In this document: positions 1 to 9,183 of the stretch, in pieces | How positions within the stretch are numbered: the first letter of the stretch is position 1 | Layout: the number at the start of each line of letters is the position of its first letter | Source of the DNA: CALBPI01 sp942491885 | GTDB taxonomy: Bacteria; Pseudomonadota; Gammaproteobacteria; Steroidobacterales; Woeseiaceae | Assembly: GCA_942491885.1 (NCBI GenBank) | Contig: CALOCQ010000002.1 | Span: forward strand, 1 to 64,000 | Length of the DNA: 64,000 nucleotides | Direction: 5' to 3' | Translations under genes and position numbers: made by a program | Notes under the pieces: generated by a model | What the model was told of the DNA's origin: nothing | The model's input: the letters and a program-made list of their open reading frames with translations, nothing else | Databases searched by the model: none

Positions 1-1398
1 GCTACGGCTTCCTGGCGGAGAACGCCGACTTCGCGCGCGCGGTCGAGGCGGCCGGGCTCGTGTGGGTCGGGCCGACGCCCGAGGCACTGCGAGATCGCGG
101 GCGACAAGCTCCGCTCGAAGCAGGTTGCGCGCGAGGCGGGCGTTCCGGTCGTCGAGTCTGGCGATCCCGCGGAGCTCGGCTTCCCGCTGATCTTGAAGGC
201 GGCGGCAGGAGGTGGCGGCCGGGGGATGCGCGTCGTGCGGAGCGCCCACGAGCTCGAGGAAGCTCGGGCGGCGGCGAGCCGCGAAGCGCAAGCGGCGTTC
301 GGCGACGGAACCGTCTTCGCGGAGCGCTACGTCGAGCGCCCGCGGCACATCGAGATCCAGCTGCTCGGCGACGCCCACGGGACCGCGCTCTCGCTCGGCG
401 AGCGCGAGTGCTCGATCCAGCGACGCCACCAGAAGGTGCTCGAGGAAGCGCCGTCGCCCGCGCTCGACCCCGCGCTCCGCGCGCAGATCGGCGAGGCGGC
501 TGTTGCGTTCGCGAAAGCCATCGGCTACCGCGGCGCGGGCACCGCCGAGTTCATGGTGTCGGGCCGCGACTTCTGGTTCCTCGAGCTGAACGGACGAATC
601 CAGGTCGAGCATCCCGTGACCGAGCTCGTCACCGGTGCCGACCTCGTGAAGGAGCAGCTGCGGATCGCGCAGGGCGAGCCGTTCCGAGCGCGAGCCGCGG
701 CATGCTGCTCGGACACGCGGTGGAGGTGCGGCTCTACGCGGAGGATCCACGCACGTTTCTCCCGCAAGGCGGGACGCTCGAGCGCCTGCGCCTGCCGACC
801 GGCATCCGCGTCGACGCCGGCGTCGAGGAAGGCGACGAGATCGGGATCTCCTACGACCCGATGATCGCGAAGCTGATCGCGCACGGCGAGACGCGGCAGG
901 AGGCGCTCGAGAAGCTCCGCGACCGCGCTCGCCGAGACCGAGGTGCGGGGCGTGACCACGAACCTCCCGTTCCTGCGCTGGCTGGTCACACACCCAAACG
1001 TGCGCGCCGGTCACACGACGACGGCGTTCCTCGTCGAGAACCCGCCGCTCTCGGAGCCGCCGCCTCGCCCCGTAGACGCAGCGTGGCGCGGCGGCTGGCG
1101 GCTCAACCTCGCAGCTCCCGCCCCGCACCCGCCGCCGGACGTCGACAGCGCCGCGCACGAGCATGCCGCGCCGGGCGCCGAGCAGAGCGCGCTGACCGCG
1201 CCGATGCCGGGCACGGTGATCGACGTCGCCGTCGCGCCGGGCGACACCGTCGCGCCGCGCCAGACGCTGCTCGTGCTCGAGGCGATGAAGATGGAGACGC
1301 CGGTCGTCTCGCCCTACCAAGCGACCGTCCGCGCCGTGCACGTCGCGGAGGGCGACCGCGTGGCGGGCGGCGCGCTGCTCGTCGAGCTCGAGGAGTAG
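1..1398 (+). CDS. Acyl-CoA carboxylase alpha chain (biotin carboxylase plus biotin carrier), 5'-truncated and frameshifted
   Basis: The enzyme carboxylates biotin with ATP and bicarbonate for an acetyl-, propionyl- or methylcrotonyl-CoA carboxylase. The frame opens at the window edge with YGFLAENADF, typical of biotin carboxylase near residue 75, so roughly the first 70 residues lie outside. The glycine-rich ATP-grasp loop KAAAGGGGRGM (about 195-230), QRRHQKVLEEA (about 418-450) and RIQVEHPVTE (about 598-628) follow. The carrier domain holds EAMKMETP near 1280, whose lysine takes biotin, and the frame ends at a TAG at 1396-1398. At least three frame changes (near 95, 690 and 925) interrupt a continuous family alignment and look like sequence errors. 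The usual NTRIQVEH reads NGRIQVEH here. The exact acyl-CoA substrate cannot be told without the beta subunit. Confidence 0.85.
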
Positions 1399-1962
1399 TC
1401 AGGCGGTCTTCTCGGCGGCGGGTGAACGAGTCACCGCGGAGCACCAGCGCGACGACGGTGATCAGAACCGCAGCCATGAGCACGAGCGTGAAGACGTCGT
1501 CGCCGGTCGGCTTCAGCACCATGTCGGCGATCACGAGCGCGATCACCGTGTAGTCGATTCGCTGGCGCGCGAACATGGTTCCGATCGCGCGGGCCGAGCC
1601 GGGCGTCATCCCCTCGCGGGCGAGGTCGGCAGCGATGCGCTCGGACTCTGGCTTGATCATGAGGAGCCCCGTCAGGAACGTCGCGGCGAAGCCGGCGAGA
1701 CCGAGCAGCACCCAAAGCTGGTCGAACGCCCAGGGGCCTTCGATCACGAGCAGGATCCCGGCGACGACGACGATGAGCGACACGGGGATGAAGACGCGCG
1801 TCGCGAGCCACTCGGCCTGGCCGAAGAGCGACTGCAGTCCCTGCGTTGTCGCCTGCGCGCCCGAAACGACTGCCGAGCACGAGCAAGGCAAAACCCGTCC
1901 CGAACCAGGTCGCAGCGACACCCGAGCAGGTGGACCAACAGCAAGACCTCGTAGTACGTCAT
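1399..1962 (-). CDS. DUF2269-type integral membrane protein, frameshifted
   Basis: This is a small multi-spanning inner-membrane protein of unknown function. The start is ATG at 1962 (MTYYEVLLLVHLLG), and the frame changes around 1880-1920. The rest of the protein, with hydrophobic segments such as VFIPVSLIVVVAGILLV and LWVLLGLAGFAATFLTGLL, reads in another frame. The end is uncertain: a TGA at 1401-1399 directly abuts the carboxylase stop, but reaching it needs one more frame change. Length and membrane pattern fit the DUF2269 family, which is frequent in Actinobacteria. It is convergent with the carboxylase gene. Confidence 0.55.
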
Positions 1963-1993
1963 CGAATCCCTTTCGTCGTCGGAACGTGGATAC

Positions 1994-2957
1994 CTAGCCG
2001 GACCGCTTCAAGGCGAGACCCGTGAGCAACTCTCGCACGACGCGCTCACCGACCAGTGCAGTGACGTCTGCGGACCCGACCGCCGTCGGGATCACCTCGA
2101 CGAGATCCGCGCCGACGACGTCGAGCCGCAAAGCCGCCTCGCGCGCCGCCCACAGCAGGTCGGTCGTCGTCATCCCGCCGGGCTCCGGTGTTCCCGTGCC
2201 GGGTGCGAAGGCGGGGTCGAGCACGTCGATGTCGACGGTGACGAAGACCGGGCCGCCGCCGACGACCTCGAGCGCGTCCTCGAGCACCGCCCGGATCCCA
2301 CGGTCGCGCACGTCGTGCATGAAGAAGCTCGAGATCCCGCGCTCGGCCTGCCACGCGAACTCCTTCTCGGTCGGCCAGTAGCCGCGCAGGCCGATCTGCG
2401 CGTAGCGCGCAGGTTCGACGTGCCCAGCTTCGACGAGCCGGTACATCGGCGTTCCGTGCGAGCGCTCGACGCCGAACACCTCGAAGCCCGTGTCCGCGTG
2501 CGTGTCGAAGTGCAGAAGACCAACGGGACCGCGGCGCGCGGCGACTGCGCGGACGTTCGCCTCGGTGATCGAGTGGTCACCGCCGAGCACGACGGGCAGA
2601 ACGTCGGCGTCGACGACCTCGCCGACGAGCTGCTCGATCGCCTCGTGCGTTCGGTCGCGGATCGGCGGGAACGACCGCCGCGTCGCCGTAGTCGACGATC
2701 CGCAGCTCGCGGAACGCGTCGACCTTCGCCTTCGAGATGCGGCCCCGGCGGGCAGCTCGCCGCGCGGATCGCCCCGGGCGCAAAGCGCGTGCCCGGGCGG
2801 TCCGAGACGAGATCGTCGGTCGGGGCGCCGAGGATCGCGACGTCGAACGACGCGAGCTCGGCAGGGTCCTGCGTGTACGGGGCGCCGCCGTACGTCAGGA
2901 GCCCGGCGTAGTCCGGCTTGTCGCCGAGCGGCTGCCACCGCTCGAGAGGGTCGACCG
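1994..2957 (-). CDS. speB: Agmatinase/arginase-family ureohydrolase, N-terminus frameshifted
   Basis: Ureohydrolases are Mn2+ enzymes that release urea from agmatine, arginine or guanidino acids. The metal-binding motifs are all visible: GGDHS, HFDTHADT, SHGTPM and the long signature DIDVLDPAFAPGTGTPEPGG. The last 200 or so residues are in one frame ending at 1994. The first 90 or so residues (DYAGLLTYGGAPY and ILGAPTDDLVSDRPGTRFAPGAI) are spread over other frames between about 2690 and 2957, which indicates indel errors. The 5' end nearly touches the SCP2 gene, suggesting one transcript. Agmatinase is the commonest annotation for this subgroup, but guanidinobutyrase or another ureohydrolase is possible. 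Confidence 0.8.
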
Positions 2958-2960
2958 GGC

Positions 2961-3263
2961 TCAGAAGAGCTTCTGGAGCTTCATCGCGGCGCCCATGTCA
3001 CCCTTGATCTTGAGCTTGCCGCTCATGTAGGCCGAGGTCGGGTTGAGGTCGCCCGAGGCGACCTGCTCGAACGTCTCGCCGGAAGCCGTGATCGTGACGT
3101 CGGCATCCCCGCCGCCTTCGGTCACGGTAACGCTCCCGTCGCTGACGTCGACCTTCCACTGCCCCTCGCCCTCGATGTCGAAGAGGTACGAGTTGTTCAC
3201 GCCGGCCGTCTTGGACGAATCGACGCGGGACTCCAGGCCCTCGAAGAATTCTCTCGTTTTCAT
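2961..3263 (-). CDS. SCP2 sterol-binding domain protein
   Basis: This 100-residue stand-alone SCP2 (sterol carrier protein 2) domain starts MKTREFFEGLESRVD. It contains the typical core WKVDVSDGSVTVTEGGGDADVTI followed by YMSGKLKIKGDMGAAMKLQKLF at the C-terminus. Such proteins bind fatty acyl or sterol-like lipids in a hydrophobic tunnel. In Actinobacteria they often sit beside lipid metabolism genes, as here with an acyl-CoA dehydrogenase about 300 bases away. The frame is intact, unlike several neighbours. The lipid it binds cannot be inferred. Confidence 0.85.
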   Translation of the reverse strand: MKTREFFEGLESRVDSSKTAGVNNSYLFDIEGEGQWKVDVSDGSVTVTEGGGDADVTITASGETFEQVASGDLNPTSAYMSGKLKIKGDMGAAMKLQKLF

Positions 3264-3275
3264 GGCGCGAGCCTA

Positions 3276-3488
3276 CTACGCCGCTGCGGGCAGGTAGCGG
3301 CGGATCAGGGCGCGGGAGAGATCCCACTGCGCCTCGACGATCGCCAGCCGGTTCTGCTCGAGCGTCGGCGCCTCCGCGAGGTCCTGCCGGAGGTCTTGAC
3401 GCTCACGCGTCAACGTCTCCAGCCGCAGCAGGAGCGCCTCGACGCTCGGCTCGCGGGTCGCAGACCGCATCAGGGTCGGTATCGGCAT
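3276..3488 (-). CDS. Small helical (coiled-coil) protein of unknown function
   Basis: The 70-residue reading frame starts ATG at 3488. Its composition is strongly helical and rich in Leu, Arg and Glu (LLLRLETLTRERQDLRQDLAEA), with heptad-like hydrophobic spacing over residues 15-60. There are no cysteines, membrane segments or known motifs. It lies 12 bases upstream of the SCP2 gene on the same strand and probably shares its promoter. The family is not recognised. In such GC-rich DNA a chance frame of this size is possible, though the composition looks protein-like. Confidence 0.45.
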   Translation of the reverse strand: MPIPTLMRSATREPSVEALLLRLETLTRERQDLRQDLAEAPTLEQNRLAIVEAQWDLSRALIRRYLPAAA

Positions 3489-3563
3489 GGTGACGGGGTG
3501 GGTAAAGGGCGGTGAACCCGCACCCGCAGCCTAGAAAGGCAGTCGGATAGCATCCCCGGCCGC

Positions 3564-4700
3564 GTGGACCTCGACCTGACCCAGGAGCACGAGCTCGTCC
3601 GCTCCACGGTTCGCGAGTTCGCGGAGCAGCGCGTCGCGCCGGTCGCCGAGGAGCTCGACCGCGAGGGCCGCTTCCCCTACGAGCTCGTCGCCGAGCTCGC
3701 CGAGCTCGGGCTGATGGGCATGACGATCCCCGAGGAGTACGGGGGCGCCGGCGCCGACACGGTCTCGTACGCGATCGCGGTCGAGGAGCTGACCCGGATC
3801 GACTCGTCGGTCGCGATCACCGTGGCCGCGCACCACTCGCTCGGGACGCTCCCGATCTACTACTACGGCACCGAGGAGCAGAAGCGCGAGTGGCTGCCCG
3901 AGCTCGCCTCCGGCAAGAAGCTCGCGGCCTTCGGGCTGACCGAGGCCGGCGCAGGCTCAGACGCGGGCAACACTCGCACGACCGCCGAGCTGCGCGACGG
4001 CTCGTGGGTCGTCAACGGCTCGAAGATGTTCATCACGAACGCCGGCACCGACATCACGGCGTGCGTGACGATCACGGCGCTGACCGGCGGCGAGGGCGAG
4101 ATCTCGAACATCGTCGTCCCGAACGGGACGCCCGGCTACGAGATCTCCGAGCCGATGGAGAAGCTCGGCTGGCGCGCCTCCGACACGCGCGAGCTGTCGT
4201 TCAAGGACGCGCGCGTGCCGGAGGGGAACCTGCTCGGGCCGCGCGGCGAGGGCTTCAAGCAGTTCCTCGAGATCCTCGACGGCGGCCGCATCTCGGTCGC
4301 GGCGATGGGCGTCGGGCTCGCGCAGGGCGCGTACGACCTCGCGTACGCGTACGCGAAGGAGCGCGAGCAGTTCGGCAAGCCGATCGCGAAGTTCCAGGCG
4401 GTGCAGTTCAAGCTCGCCGACATGGCGACGGAGATCGAGGCCGGCCGCGCGCTCGTCTACAAGGCGGCGTGGCTGAAGGACCAGGGCCGGCCGTTCGCGC
4501 GCGAGGCGGCGATGGCGAAGCTCTACACGGGCGAGCTCTCACATCGGGTCGCGAACCAGGCGCTGCAGATCCACGGCGGCTACGGGTTCATGGAGGAGTC
4601 GGCGATCTCGCGGCTCTACCGCGACCAGAAGATCCTCGAGATCGGCGAGGGCACGAACGAAGTGCAGCGCATGGTGATCGCGCGGCTGCTCGGCCTCTGA
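3564..4700 (+). CDS. Acyl-CoA dehydrogenase
   Basis: This 378-residue FAD flavoenzyme introduces the alpha-beta double bond in acyl-CoA during fatty or branched-chain acid degradation. The start is GTG at 3564. The N-terminal helical domain (LTQEHELVRSTVREFAEQRVAP), the substrate/FAD signature FGLTEAGAGSDAGNTRTTA, the adenine-binding IHGGYGFMEE and the catalytic-base region EIGEGTNEVQR are all present. The probable catalytic glutamate is Glu362, in the position used by short-chain and butyryl-CoA dehydrogenases. The gene is intact. With the nearby biotin-dependent carboxylase it suggests a fatty or branched-chain acyl-CoA catabolic region in the first organism. Chain-length preference is not readable. 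Confidence 0.93.
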   Translation: MDLDLTQEHELVRSTVREFAEQRVAPVAEELDREGRFPYELVAELAELGLMGMTIPEEYGGAGADTVSYAIAVEELTRIDSSVAITVAAHHSLGTLPIYYYGTEEQKREWLPELASGKKLAAFGLTEAGAGSDAGNTRTTAELRDGSWVVNGSKMFITNAGTDITACVTITALTGGEGEISNIVVPNGTPGYEISEPMEKLGWRASDTRELSFKDARVPEGNLLGPRGEGFKQFLEILDGGRISVAAMGVGLAQGAYDLAYAYAKEREQFGKPIAKFQAVQFKLADMATEIEAGRALVYKAAWLKDQGRPFAREAAMAKLYTGELSHRVANQALQIHGGYGFMEESAISRLYRDQKILEIGEGTNEVQRMVIARLLGL

Positions 4701-4761
4701 CGCAGCTTGCCGCGACGAGGCGGCGGGAGTAGGGTCGGACGCAGACGAGCAAGGAGGTGCC

Positions 4762-4980
4762 ATGAGGCGTCGCGGCGAGAGGCAGATCGGGCGCGGTCCC
4801 GGCGCCTGCTCGCGCCGCTGGCGGGCGGTGGCACTCCTCGCGATCGGCCGTCGCCGAGCGGTTTGCGCCGGCGGCGCAGAGGCAAGCAGACCGAAGGGAG
4901 AAGGCAGATGTCGGAGGCGAACAAGATCGTCGCTCGGCGCCTCGTCGAGGAGGCGTTCAACAAGGGCAACTACGGCGTGA
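4762..4980 (+). CDS. Possible short Arg-rich protein or frameshifted leader ORF
   Basis: An ATG at 4762 stands behind a textbook ribosome binding site (AAGGAGG at 4751-4757, five bases before the start). That argues for a real start, but the 72-residue product (MRRRGERQIGRGPG...) is Arg-rich without a known family. It runs into the following SnoaL-like gene in another frame. A hydrophobic stretch (WRAVALLAIG) suggests a small membrane or secreted protein whose frame is damaged by an indel, as in the neighbours. Function unknown. Confidence 0.25.
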   Translation: MRRRGERQIGRGPGACSRRWRAVALLAIGRRRAVCAGGAEASRPKGEGRCRRRTRSSLGASSRRRSTRATTA

Positions 4981-5328
4981 TCGAGGAGCTGGTCGCGCCG
5001 ACGATCGTGAACCACGATCCGGCGACAGGAGACGGGGCCACAGGGGACGAGAGAGCTGATCGGGGGCTCCCGAACGGCGTTCCCGGACATCAAGATCACG
5101 ATCGAGGAGCAAAATCGCAGAAGGGCGACTCGTCGCGACGCAGGACCGCGAAGGGAACACACAAGGGCTGAGTTGATGGGGATCGCCCCGACCGGCAAGG
5201 AGTCGACGGTCACCGGCGTGACGATCGACAAGATCAAGGACGGCAAGATCGTCGAGTCTTGGAACAACTGGGACACCCTCGGGATGATGCAGCAACTCGG
5301 CGTCATTCCCGCGCTGGCCACCGCCTGA
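4908..5328 (+). CDS. SnoaL-like/ester cyclase-type protein (NTF2-like fold), frameshifted
   Basis: The start is ATG at 4908 (MSEANKIVARRLVEEAFNKG, then ELVAPTIVNHDP). The end is TGA at 5326, after MMQQLGVIPALATA. The pieces GVTIDKIKDGKIVESWNNWD and FPDIKITIEEQ are characteristic of the SnoaL-like ester cyclase group of the NTF2-like superfamily: small alpha+beta cone proteins including polyketide cyclases and many of unknown substrate. Two frame changes around 5040-5120 split it; with those corrected it is about 140 residues, the family norm. A strong terminator follows directly, so this ends the transcript. The real substrate is unknown. Confidence 0.7.
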
Positions 5329-5340
5329 GCGGGCCTTCCG

Positions 5341-5376
5341 GCGAAGGGCCGCCTCCGAGCGGCCCTTCGCCCTTTT
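5341..5376 (+). terminator. Rho-independent terminator
   Basis: A perfect 12-bp inverted repeat (GCGAAGGGCCGC, then GCGGCCCTTCGC) with a 6-base loop spans 5341-5370 and is followed by CCTTTT. It sits 12 bases after the stop of the SnoaL-like gene. Confidence 0.85.
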
Positions 5377-5427
5377 GGGTGTCGGAGAAGCCCACGTGGG
5401 TGCCGATGTACTCCCGGCAGACACACG

Positions 5428-5663
5428 ATGTTTCTCCAAGAGCCCCAGCACATGCCCTGCAACGACTGCGGCGCATCGGTCGCCCGGGCGAAGCGTGACG
5501 AGCACAGTGCGATGTGAGCGGCGCTCGACTACGAGCTCTTCCAGCTGCGGGGCGCGAGCTTGACGCCTTCGATGAGGAGTTCGGGGTCTACCTCGCGTCG
5601 CCGGTCGGGCGCTTCGCGGCGTGGTATGCGGCCCGCAGGCGAGGGCCACTTCAAGAAAGCTAG
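5428..5663 (+). CDS. Small CxxC (zinc-ribbon-like) protein, frameshifted
   Basis: Starting at ATG 5428 the frame gives MFLQEPQHMPCNDCGASVARAKRDEH, with a CxxC knuckle. After a one-base shift near 5505 it continues as LDAFDEEFGVYLASPVGRFAAWYAARRRG and ends at TAG 5661. The layout (a CNDC pair followed by an acidic helix and an Arg-rich end) resembles short unnamed proteins of Thermoleophilia, from memory of the family style. One zinc-binding half is visible; the second Cys may be the one lost at the shift. No function can be stated. Confidence 0.4.
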
Positions 5664-5734
5664 CGGGACGGCCTGCTAAGGTCGTTTCAGCGGGCTTGCG
5701 GTAACGACCGCTTATTTCACGTATAAGCTGCCTC

Positions 5735-6563
5735 ATGTTGTTTCGACAGTTCGTCGACTCCGACCTCGGCTGCGCCTCCTACCTGATCGGCTCCGAGCAG
5801 GCGGGCGAGGCGATCGTTGTCGACCCCGCGTTCGCGATCGAGCAGTACGTCGAGGAGGCGGAGCGTCACTCGCTGCGCATCGTGCGCGTCGTCGAGACGC
5901 ACAACCACGCCGACCACGTCGCAGGGCACGGGCGGCTCGCGATCGAGCACGGCGCCCGCGTCTCGATCCATCCGCTCGCGGAGCCGGAGTACGACTTCGA
6001 CCCCATGGTGGACGGAGACGTGCTGCACGTCGGCGAAGTGTCGGTACGCGTGCTCCACACACCGGGCCACCGGCCCGAGCACTGCGCGCTGCTCGTCGAC
6101 GAGAAGCTGCTGCTCACCGGTGACTCGCTCTTCGTCGGCGTTCTCGACGAGGGCGGCACTGCTCGGCCAGGCTCCGCTCGTCGTCGCGTCCCCGACGAAG
6201 ACTGAGGCGACGCTCTCGCAATCCGCGGGCCTCTGGTCCGTAGGGCATGTCGACATCGCCGGGTACGTCCTCGGGGCGGGTCGGAGGTCGGGCTCTCTGA
6301 GCTCGTCTCGCCGAACAGCTGGATTTCGCGCTCCTCCAAGGAGGTGCCGGTTTCATCGACGTCCGCGAGAAGGACGAGCGCGATACCGGCTACATCGCAG
6401 GGAGCCGCAACATTCCTTACCGTCTGCTCGCTCTCGGCGAGGCGAATCTCCCGCGCGACAAGCCGATCGTCACGATCTGCGAGATACCCTCGCGCCGCGG
6501 ATCGCCGAGCATCCTCGCCGCGCACGGGTTCGACGCAACCCGACGAAACGCGGTACCGACTGA
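5735..6563 (+). CDS. Metallo-beta-lactamase fold hydrolase with C-terminal rhodanese domain, frameshifted and internally degraded
   Basis: The first 130 residues (from ATG 5735) are a clear glyoxalase-II/persulfide-dioxygenase-like domain: the HNHADH metal motif at about 5902, HTPGHRPEH at about 6057 and TGDSLFVG at about 6120. From 6140 to 6310 the expected middle (FVGDxARPDLA, GHVAGSLCG) is only faintly traceable in shifting frames and shortened. From about 6345 a rhodanese domain is readable (FIDVREKDERDTGYIAGSRNIPY), followed by DKPIVTICE and then a scrambled active-site loop. Stop TGA is at 6561. Fusions of this type act in sulfide or persulfide oxidation. Whether the damaged centre is real or assembly error cannot be decided here. 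Confidence 0.6.
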
Positions 6564-6565
6564 GC

Positions 6566-6590
6566 GCCGGCACGGTCCACGCGTGCCGGC
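6566..6590 (+). terminator. Terminator-like hairpin at the contig join
   Basis: GCCGGCACG at 6566-6574 pairs with CGTGCCGGC at 6582-6590 (9 bp, 7-base loop), three bases after the rhodanese stop. There is no T-run: the next bases already read as ribBA antisense. The sequence of the first organism seems to break off right at this hairpin. Confidence 0.5.
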
Positions 6591-6600
6591 AGCGGCGATA
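6586..6600. other. Probable chimeric junction between two genomes
   Basis: Left of here are actinobacterial-type genes on the plus strand; right of here is a gammaproteobacterial rib operon on the minus strand. The ribBA frame, read from 7361 downwards, aligns with its family up to VHLALVYGDI (about 6597). It then runs antisense through the rhodanese gene as Arg-rich nonsense to 6417. No transposon, integrase or repeat marks the switch. Confidence 0.75.
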
Positions 6601-7361
6601 TCGCCATAGACCAGCGCAAGGTGGACGTTGCGGTTCACATAGTCCTCATAGGCGTGCATCGTGAACTCGCCCTCACCCGTTTGCACGGGCGAGGTATGGA
6701 TACGCTCGACCGCCACCTCTTTTTCGAGGCGATAGCGGATCAGGTCGGCAATCGTGCCAATCAGCAAACCGTGATCGGCGGCAAAAGTCTCGAGGTCGGG
6801 ACGACGCGCCATGCTGCCGTCTTCATTAAGAATCTCAACGATGACCGCGGCCGGGTCGTCTTCGCCACACAGTCGCGCGAGATCACAACCGGCTTCCGTA
6901 TGACCCGCACGCGTCAGCACGCCGCCGGGCTGCGCCATGATCGGAAAAATATGCCCGGGTTGCACAAGGTCCTCGGGCCCCGCGTCGGCGGCTACCGCGA
7001 CCTGCACGGTGCGTGCGCGATCATGTGCGGAGATGCCGGTGGTAATGCCTTCCGCAGCTTCAATCGACAACGTGAAATTGGTGCTGTGCGCGGTATCGGT
7101 GCTGCTGACCATCAGCGGCAGTCGCAGCTGCTGACAGCGCTCGCGTGTCAGCGTCAGGCAAATCAGGCCACGGCCGTAGCGCGCCATGTAGTTGACGTCC
7201 TCGGGGCGTACCTTGCTGGCAAGCATGATCAGGTCGCCTTCGTTCTCGCGATCCTCATCGTCCACCATGATGACCATACGACCCGCGCGAAGCTGCGCGA
7301 GGATGTCTTCAATCGGCGCGAACGCGTCGCTTGAGGTATTGGCAAGTTGTGGTTTCGACAT
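6597..7361 (-). CDS. ribBA: 3,4-dihydroxy-2-butanone-4-phosphate synthase / GTP cyclohydrolase II-like protein, 3'-truncated by the join
   Basis: RibB converts ribulose-5-phosphate to the four-carbon precursor of riboflavin. The start is ATG at 7361 with AGGAG nine bases upstream. Residues 1-210 form a complete RibB domain: the acidic VDDEDRENEGDL motif, HSTNFTLSIEAAEGITTGISAHDRA and GHIFP...GGVLTRAGHTEA. A RibA-like domain begins (RIHTSPVQTGEGEFTMHAYED) but stops being homologous after VHLALVYGDI, near residue 255. Full-length proteins have about 370 residues. It is the last visible gene of the glyA-nrdR-ribD-ribE-ribBA operon; ribH and nusB would be expected next but lie beyond the join. 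Confidence 0.85.
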
Positions 7362-7383
7362 AGTTATTCTCCTGGCCGTCGCG

Positions 7384-8024
7384 CTAATCAGCAAACCCGG
7401 CCTTGGCAAGCGTTTCCCGGCTGACCGACGCGTTGTCGTCAGCGTCACCGGCCAGCAGTCGCTCGGCATAGCGTGCCAGCAAGTCCACTTCCAGATTGAC
7501 CGGGTCGCCGGCTTTCAGCAGGCCGAGCGTCGTCCACTCGGCCGTGTGTGGAATGATATTGACGTCAAAGCCGTTGTCTTCAACCGCATTCACCGTCACG
7601 AGGTACGTCGATAGATCGACCTTGTGGGCGACATAACGCGCGATAGCGATCATATCTCAAGCGCCGCATTCTAATCGAGCGGGTGTCGTCATGGCGAGGA
7701 TTAGTGAAACCGACGCTGTCCGTATGCCTGGTTACGAGGTGCCTGCCATGGTCACCGATGGCCAGTGAGGCTGAGATTCACCTTACTACCCACTTTCCAG
7801 CCCGAGAATGCGGTCACATCGATGGTCTCGCGCGACACGTCCGCAGCAAACCCCTGCGCGTCGATTTCCAGCGCGGTCAGGCAAACGCCGGATACACATA
7901 TGCTTTCACCGGTAGCGAAACGGGTCGGCTTCAGTTCCGGGCAATCGATGCGCACGCGCAGATCGCCGCCGCGCGGCTCCAGTGCTGCGATCGTACCAAT
8001 CGCGGTGATGATTCCAGTAAACAT
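7384..8024 (-). CDS. ribE: Riboflavin synthase alpha chain, frameshifted
   Basis: The enzyme dismutates two 6,7-dimethyl-8-ribityllumazines to riboflavin. The start is ATG at 8024 with the hallmark MFTGIITAIGTI. The first lumazine-binding repeat includes GESICVSGVCLT and SRETID, and the second half ends VSRETLAKAGFAD at 7384. The connecting piece (ASLAIGD, GRHLVTRHTDSVG, DTRSIRM) is readable only by switching frames between about 7640 and 7760, so one or two indels are present. The two-repeat architecture and length of about 210 residues are normal. The gene starts next to the ribD stop (8026), consistent with translational coupling. Confidence 0.85.
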
Positions 8025-8025
8025 A

Positions 8026-9146
8026 TCAGTCCTTCGCCTCCGGGCGAACAATCAATTTAAGGTCTTTCCCGACCCGCCGCAGATCCTCGATCTCAAGCGA
8101 CACGCCATCGGCCAGGCTGCGCCAGTCGGGGGTATCGAACATACCGCGGGTCTCGCTGCCAAGCAGTGTCGGCGCCAGATAATAAACGATTCGATCGACT
8201 AATCCGGCCGCCAGCAAGCTACCGGCCAGTCGTGCCCCGCATTCAACCAGCAGTTCGTTAATGCCACGCGCCGCCAGCGCGGCCATCACCGCATCAAGAC
8301 AAACGCCTTGCCGGCTGACGCCGAACGCGCCGGCCTCGACACGCTGATACTCCGCACCCAGCTCGGATAGCGGCAGCGCATCTTCGCACGGGCGCAAACC
8401 GAACAGCAAAACGCTGCCGGGCGTCGTGAATAATTTCGCCGCGGGCGGCGTGCGCAGCGCACTGTCCAGGATTACCCGCAACGGCTGGCGCGGCGACTCG
8501 CCCAGCGCCGGGTCCCTGACGGTCAGCGACGGATCGTCTGCCAGCACGGTACCTACGCCGGTCAGGATCGCGCACGCCCTCGCCCGCAATCGCTGCACAT
8601 CGACGCGCGGCATCGCCGGTAATCCACTGGCTTTCGCCGTTGCGCATCGCGGTGCGGCCATCGAGGCTGGCGCCAAGCTTTAGCGTTACGAATGGCCGGC
8701 CATGGCGCATGCGCATGGCAAACCCTTCGTTCAATGGCCGCGCCGCATCGGCAAGCAGGCCATCGGCGACCTCGATACCGGCGTCACGCAGTCGCGCCGC
8801 ACCAGCGCCGCTGACCTGCGGGTTGGGGTCCTGCACCGCATACACGACCCGCACCACGCCGGCATCGATCAGCGCATTGGCACAGGGCGGTGCGCCCTAC
8901 AACGCTGCATGGCTCCAACGTCACATACGCCGTCGCCCCCGACGCGTGGTCGCCGGCATCGGCCAGCGCCGCCGCTTCGGCGTGCGGTCCGCCGGCAACT
9001 TCGTGCCAGCCGCGCCCGACCACCGCGCCATCGCGCACCAGCACACAGCCAACCGCCGGATTCGGCGTGGTTGTGGTCATGCCGCGCCGCGCGAGGGCGA
9101 TCGCCTCACTCATAAAAGCGTGGTCATCGGCAGTGAATTGGGTCAA
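8026..9146 (-). CDS. ribD: Bifunctional diaminohydroxyphosphoribosylaminopyrimidine deaminase / reductase, frameshifted
   Basis: RibD carries out the deamination and reduction steps of riboflavin synthesis. The start is ATG at 9146 (MTQFTADDHAFMSEAIALAR). The deaminase domain shows TPNPAVGCVLV and the zinc motif GGPHAEAAAL; the second zinc motif (PCS..GRT) is corrupted by a frame change near 8890. The reductase domain runs from about RPFVTLKLGASLDGRTA to the end, with LLVECGARLAGSLL and a second frame change near 8620. With these corrected the protein is about 370 residues, standard for RibD. It lies between nrdR and ribE in the usual gammaproteobacterial order. Confidence 0.87.
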
Positions 9147-9183
9147 AGCGGATCCTTGTCAATCAGCGCTAGATCAATCAGCG

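Noticed and set aside
1103..1398. Extension of the DUF2269 frame into the carboxylase gene
   Set aside because: The added sequence is Arg-rich and antisense to the biotin carrier domain. A stop at the carboxylase end in a shifted frame is the more likely terminus.
6417..6596. C-terminal extension of ribBA past 6597
   Set aside because: The extra residues are the antisense of the rhodanese gene across the join, not a RibA domain.
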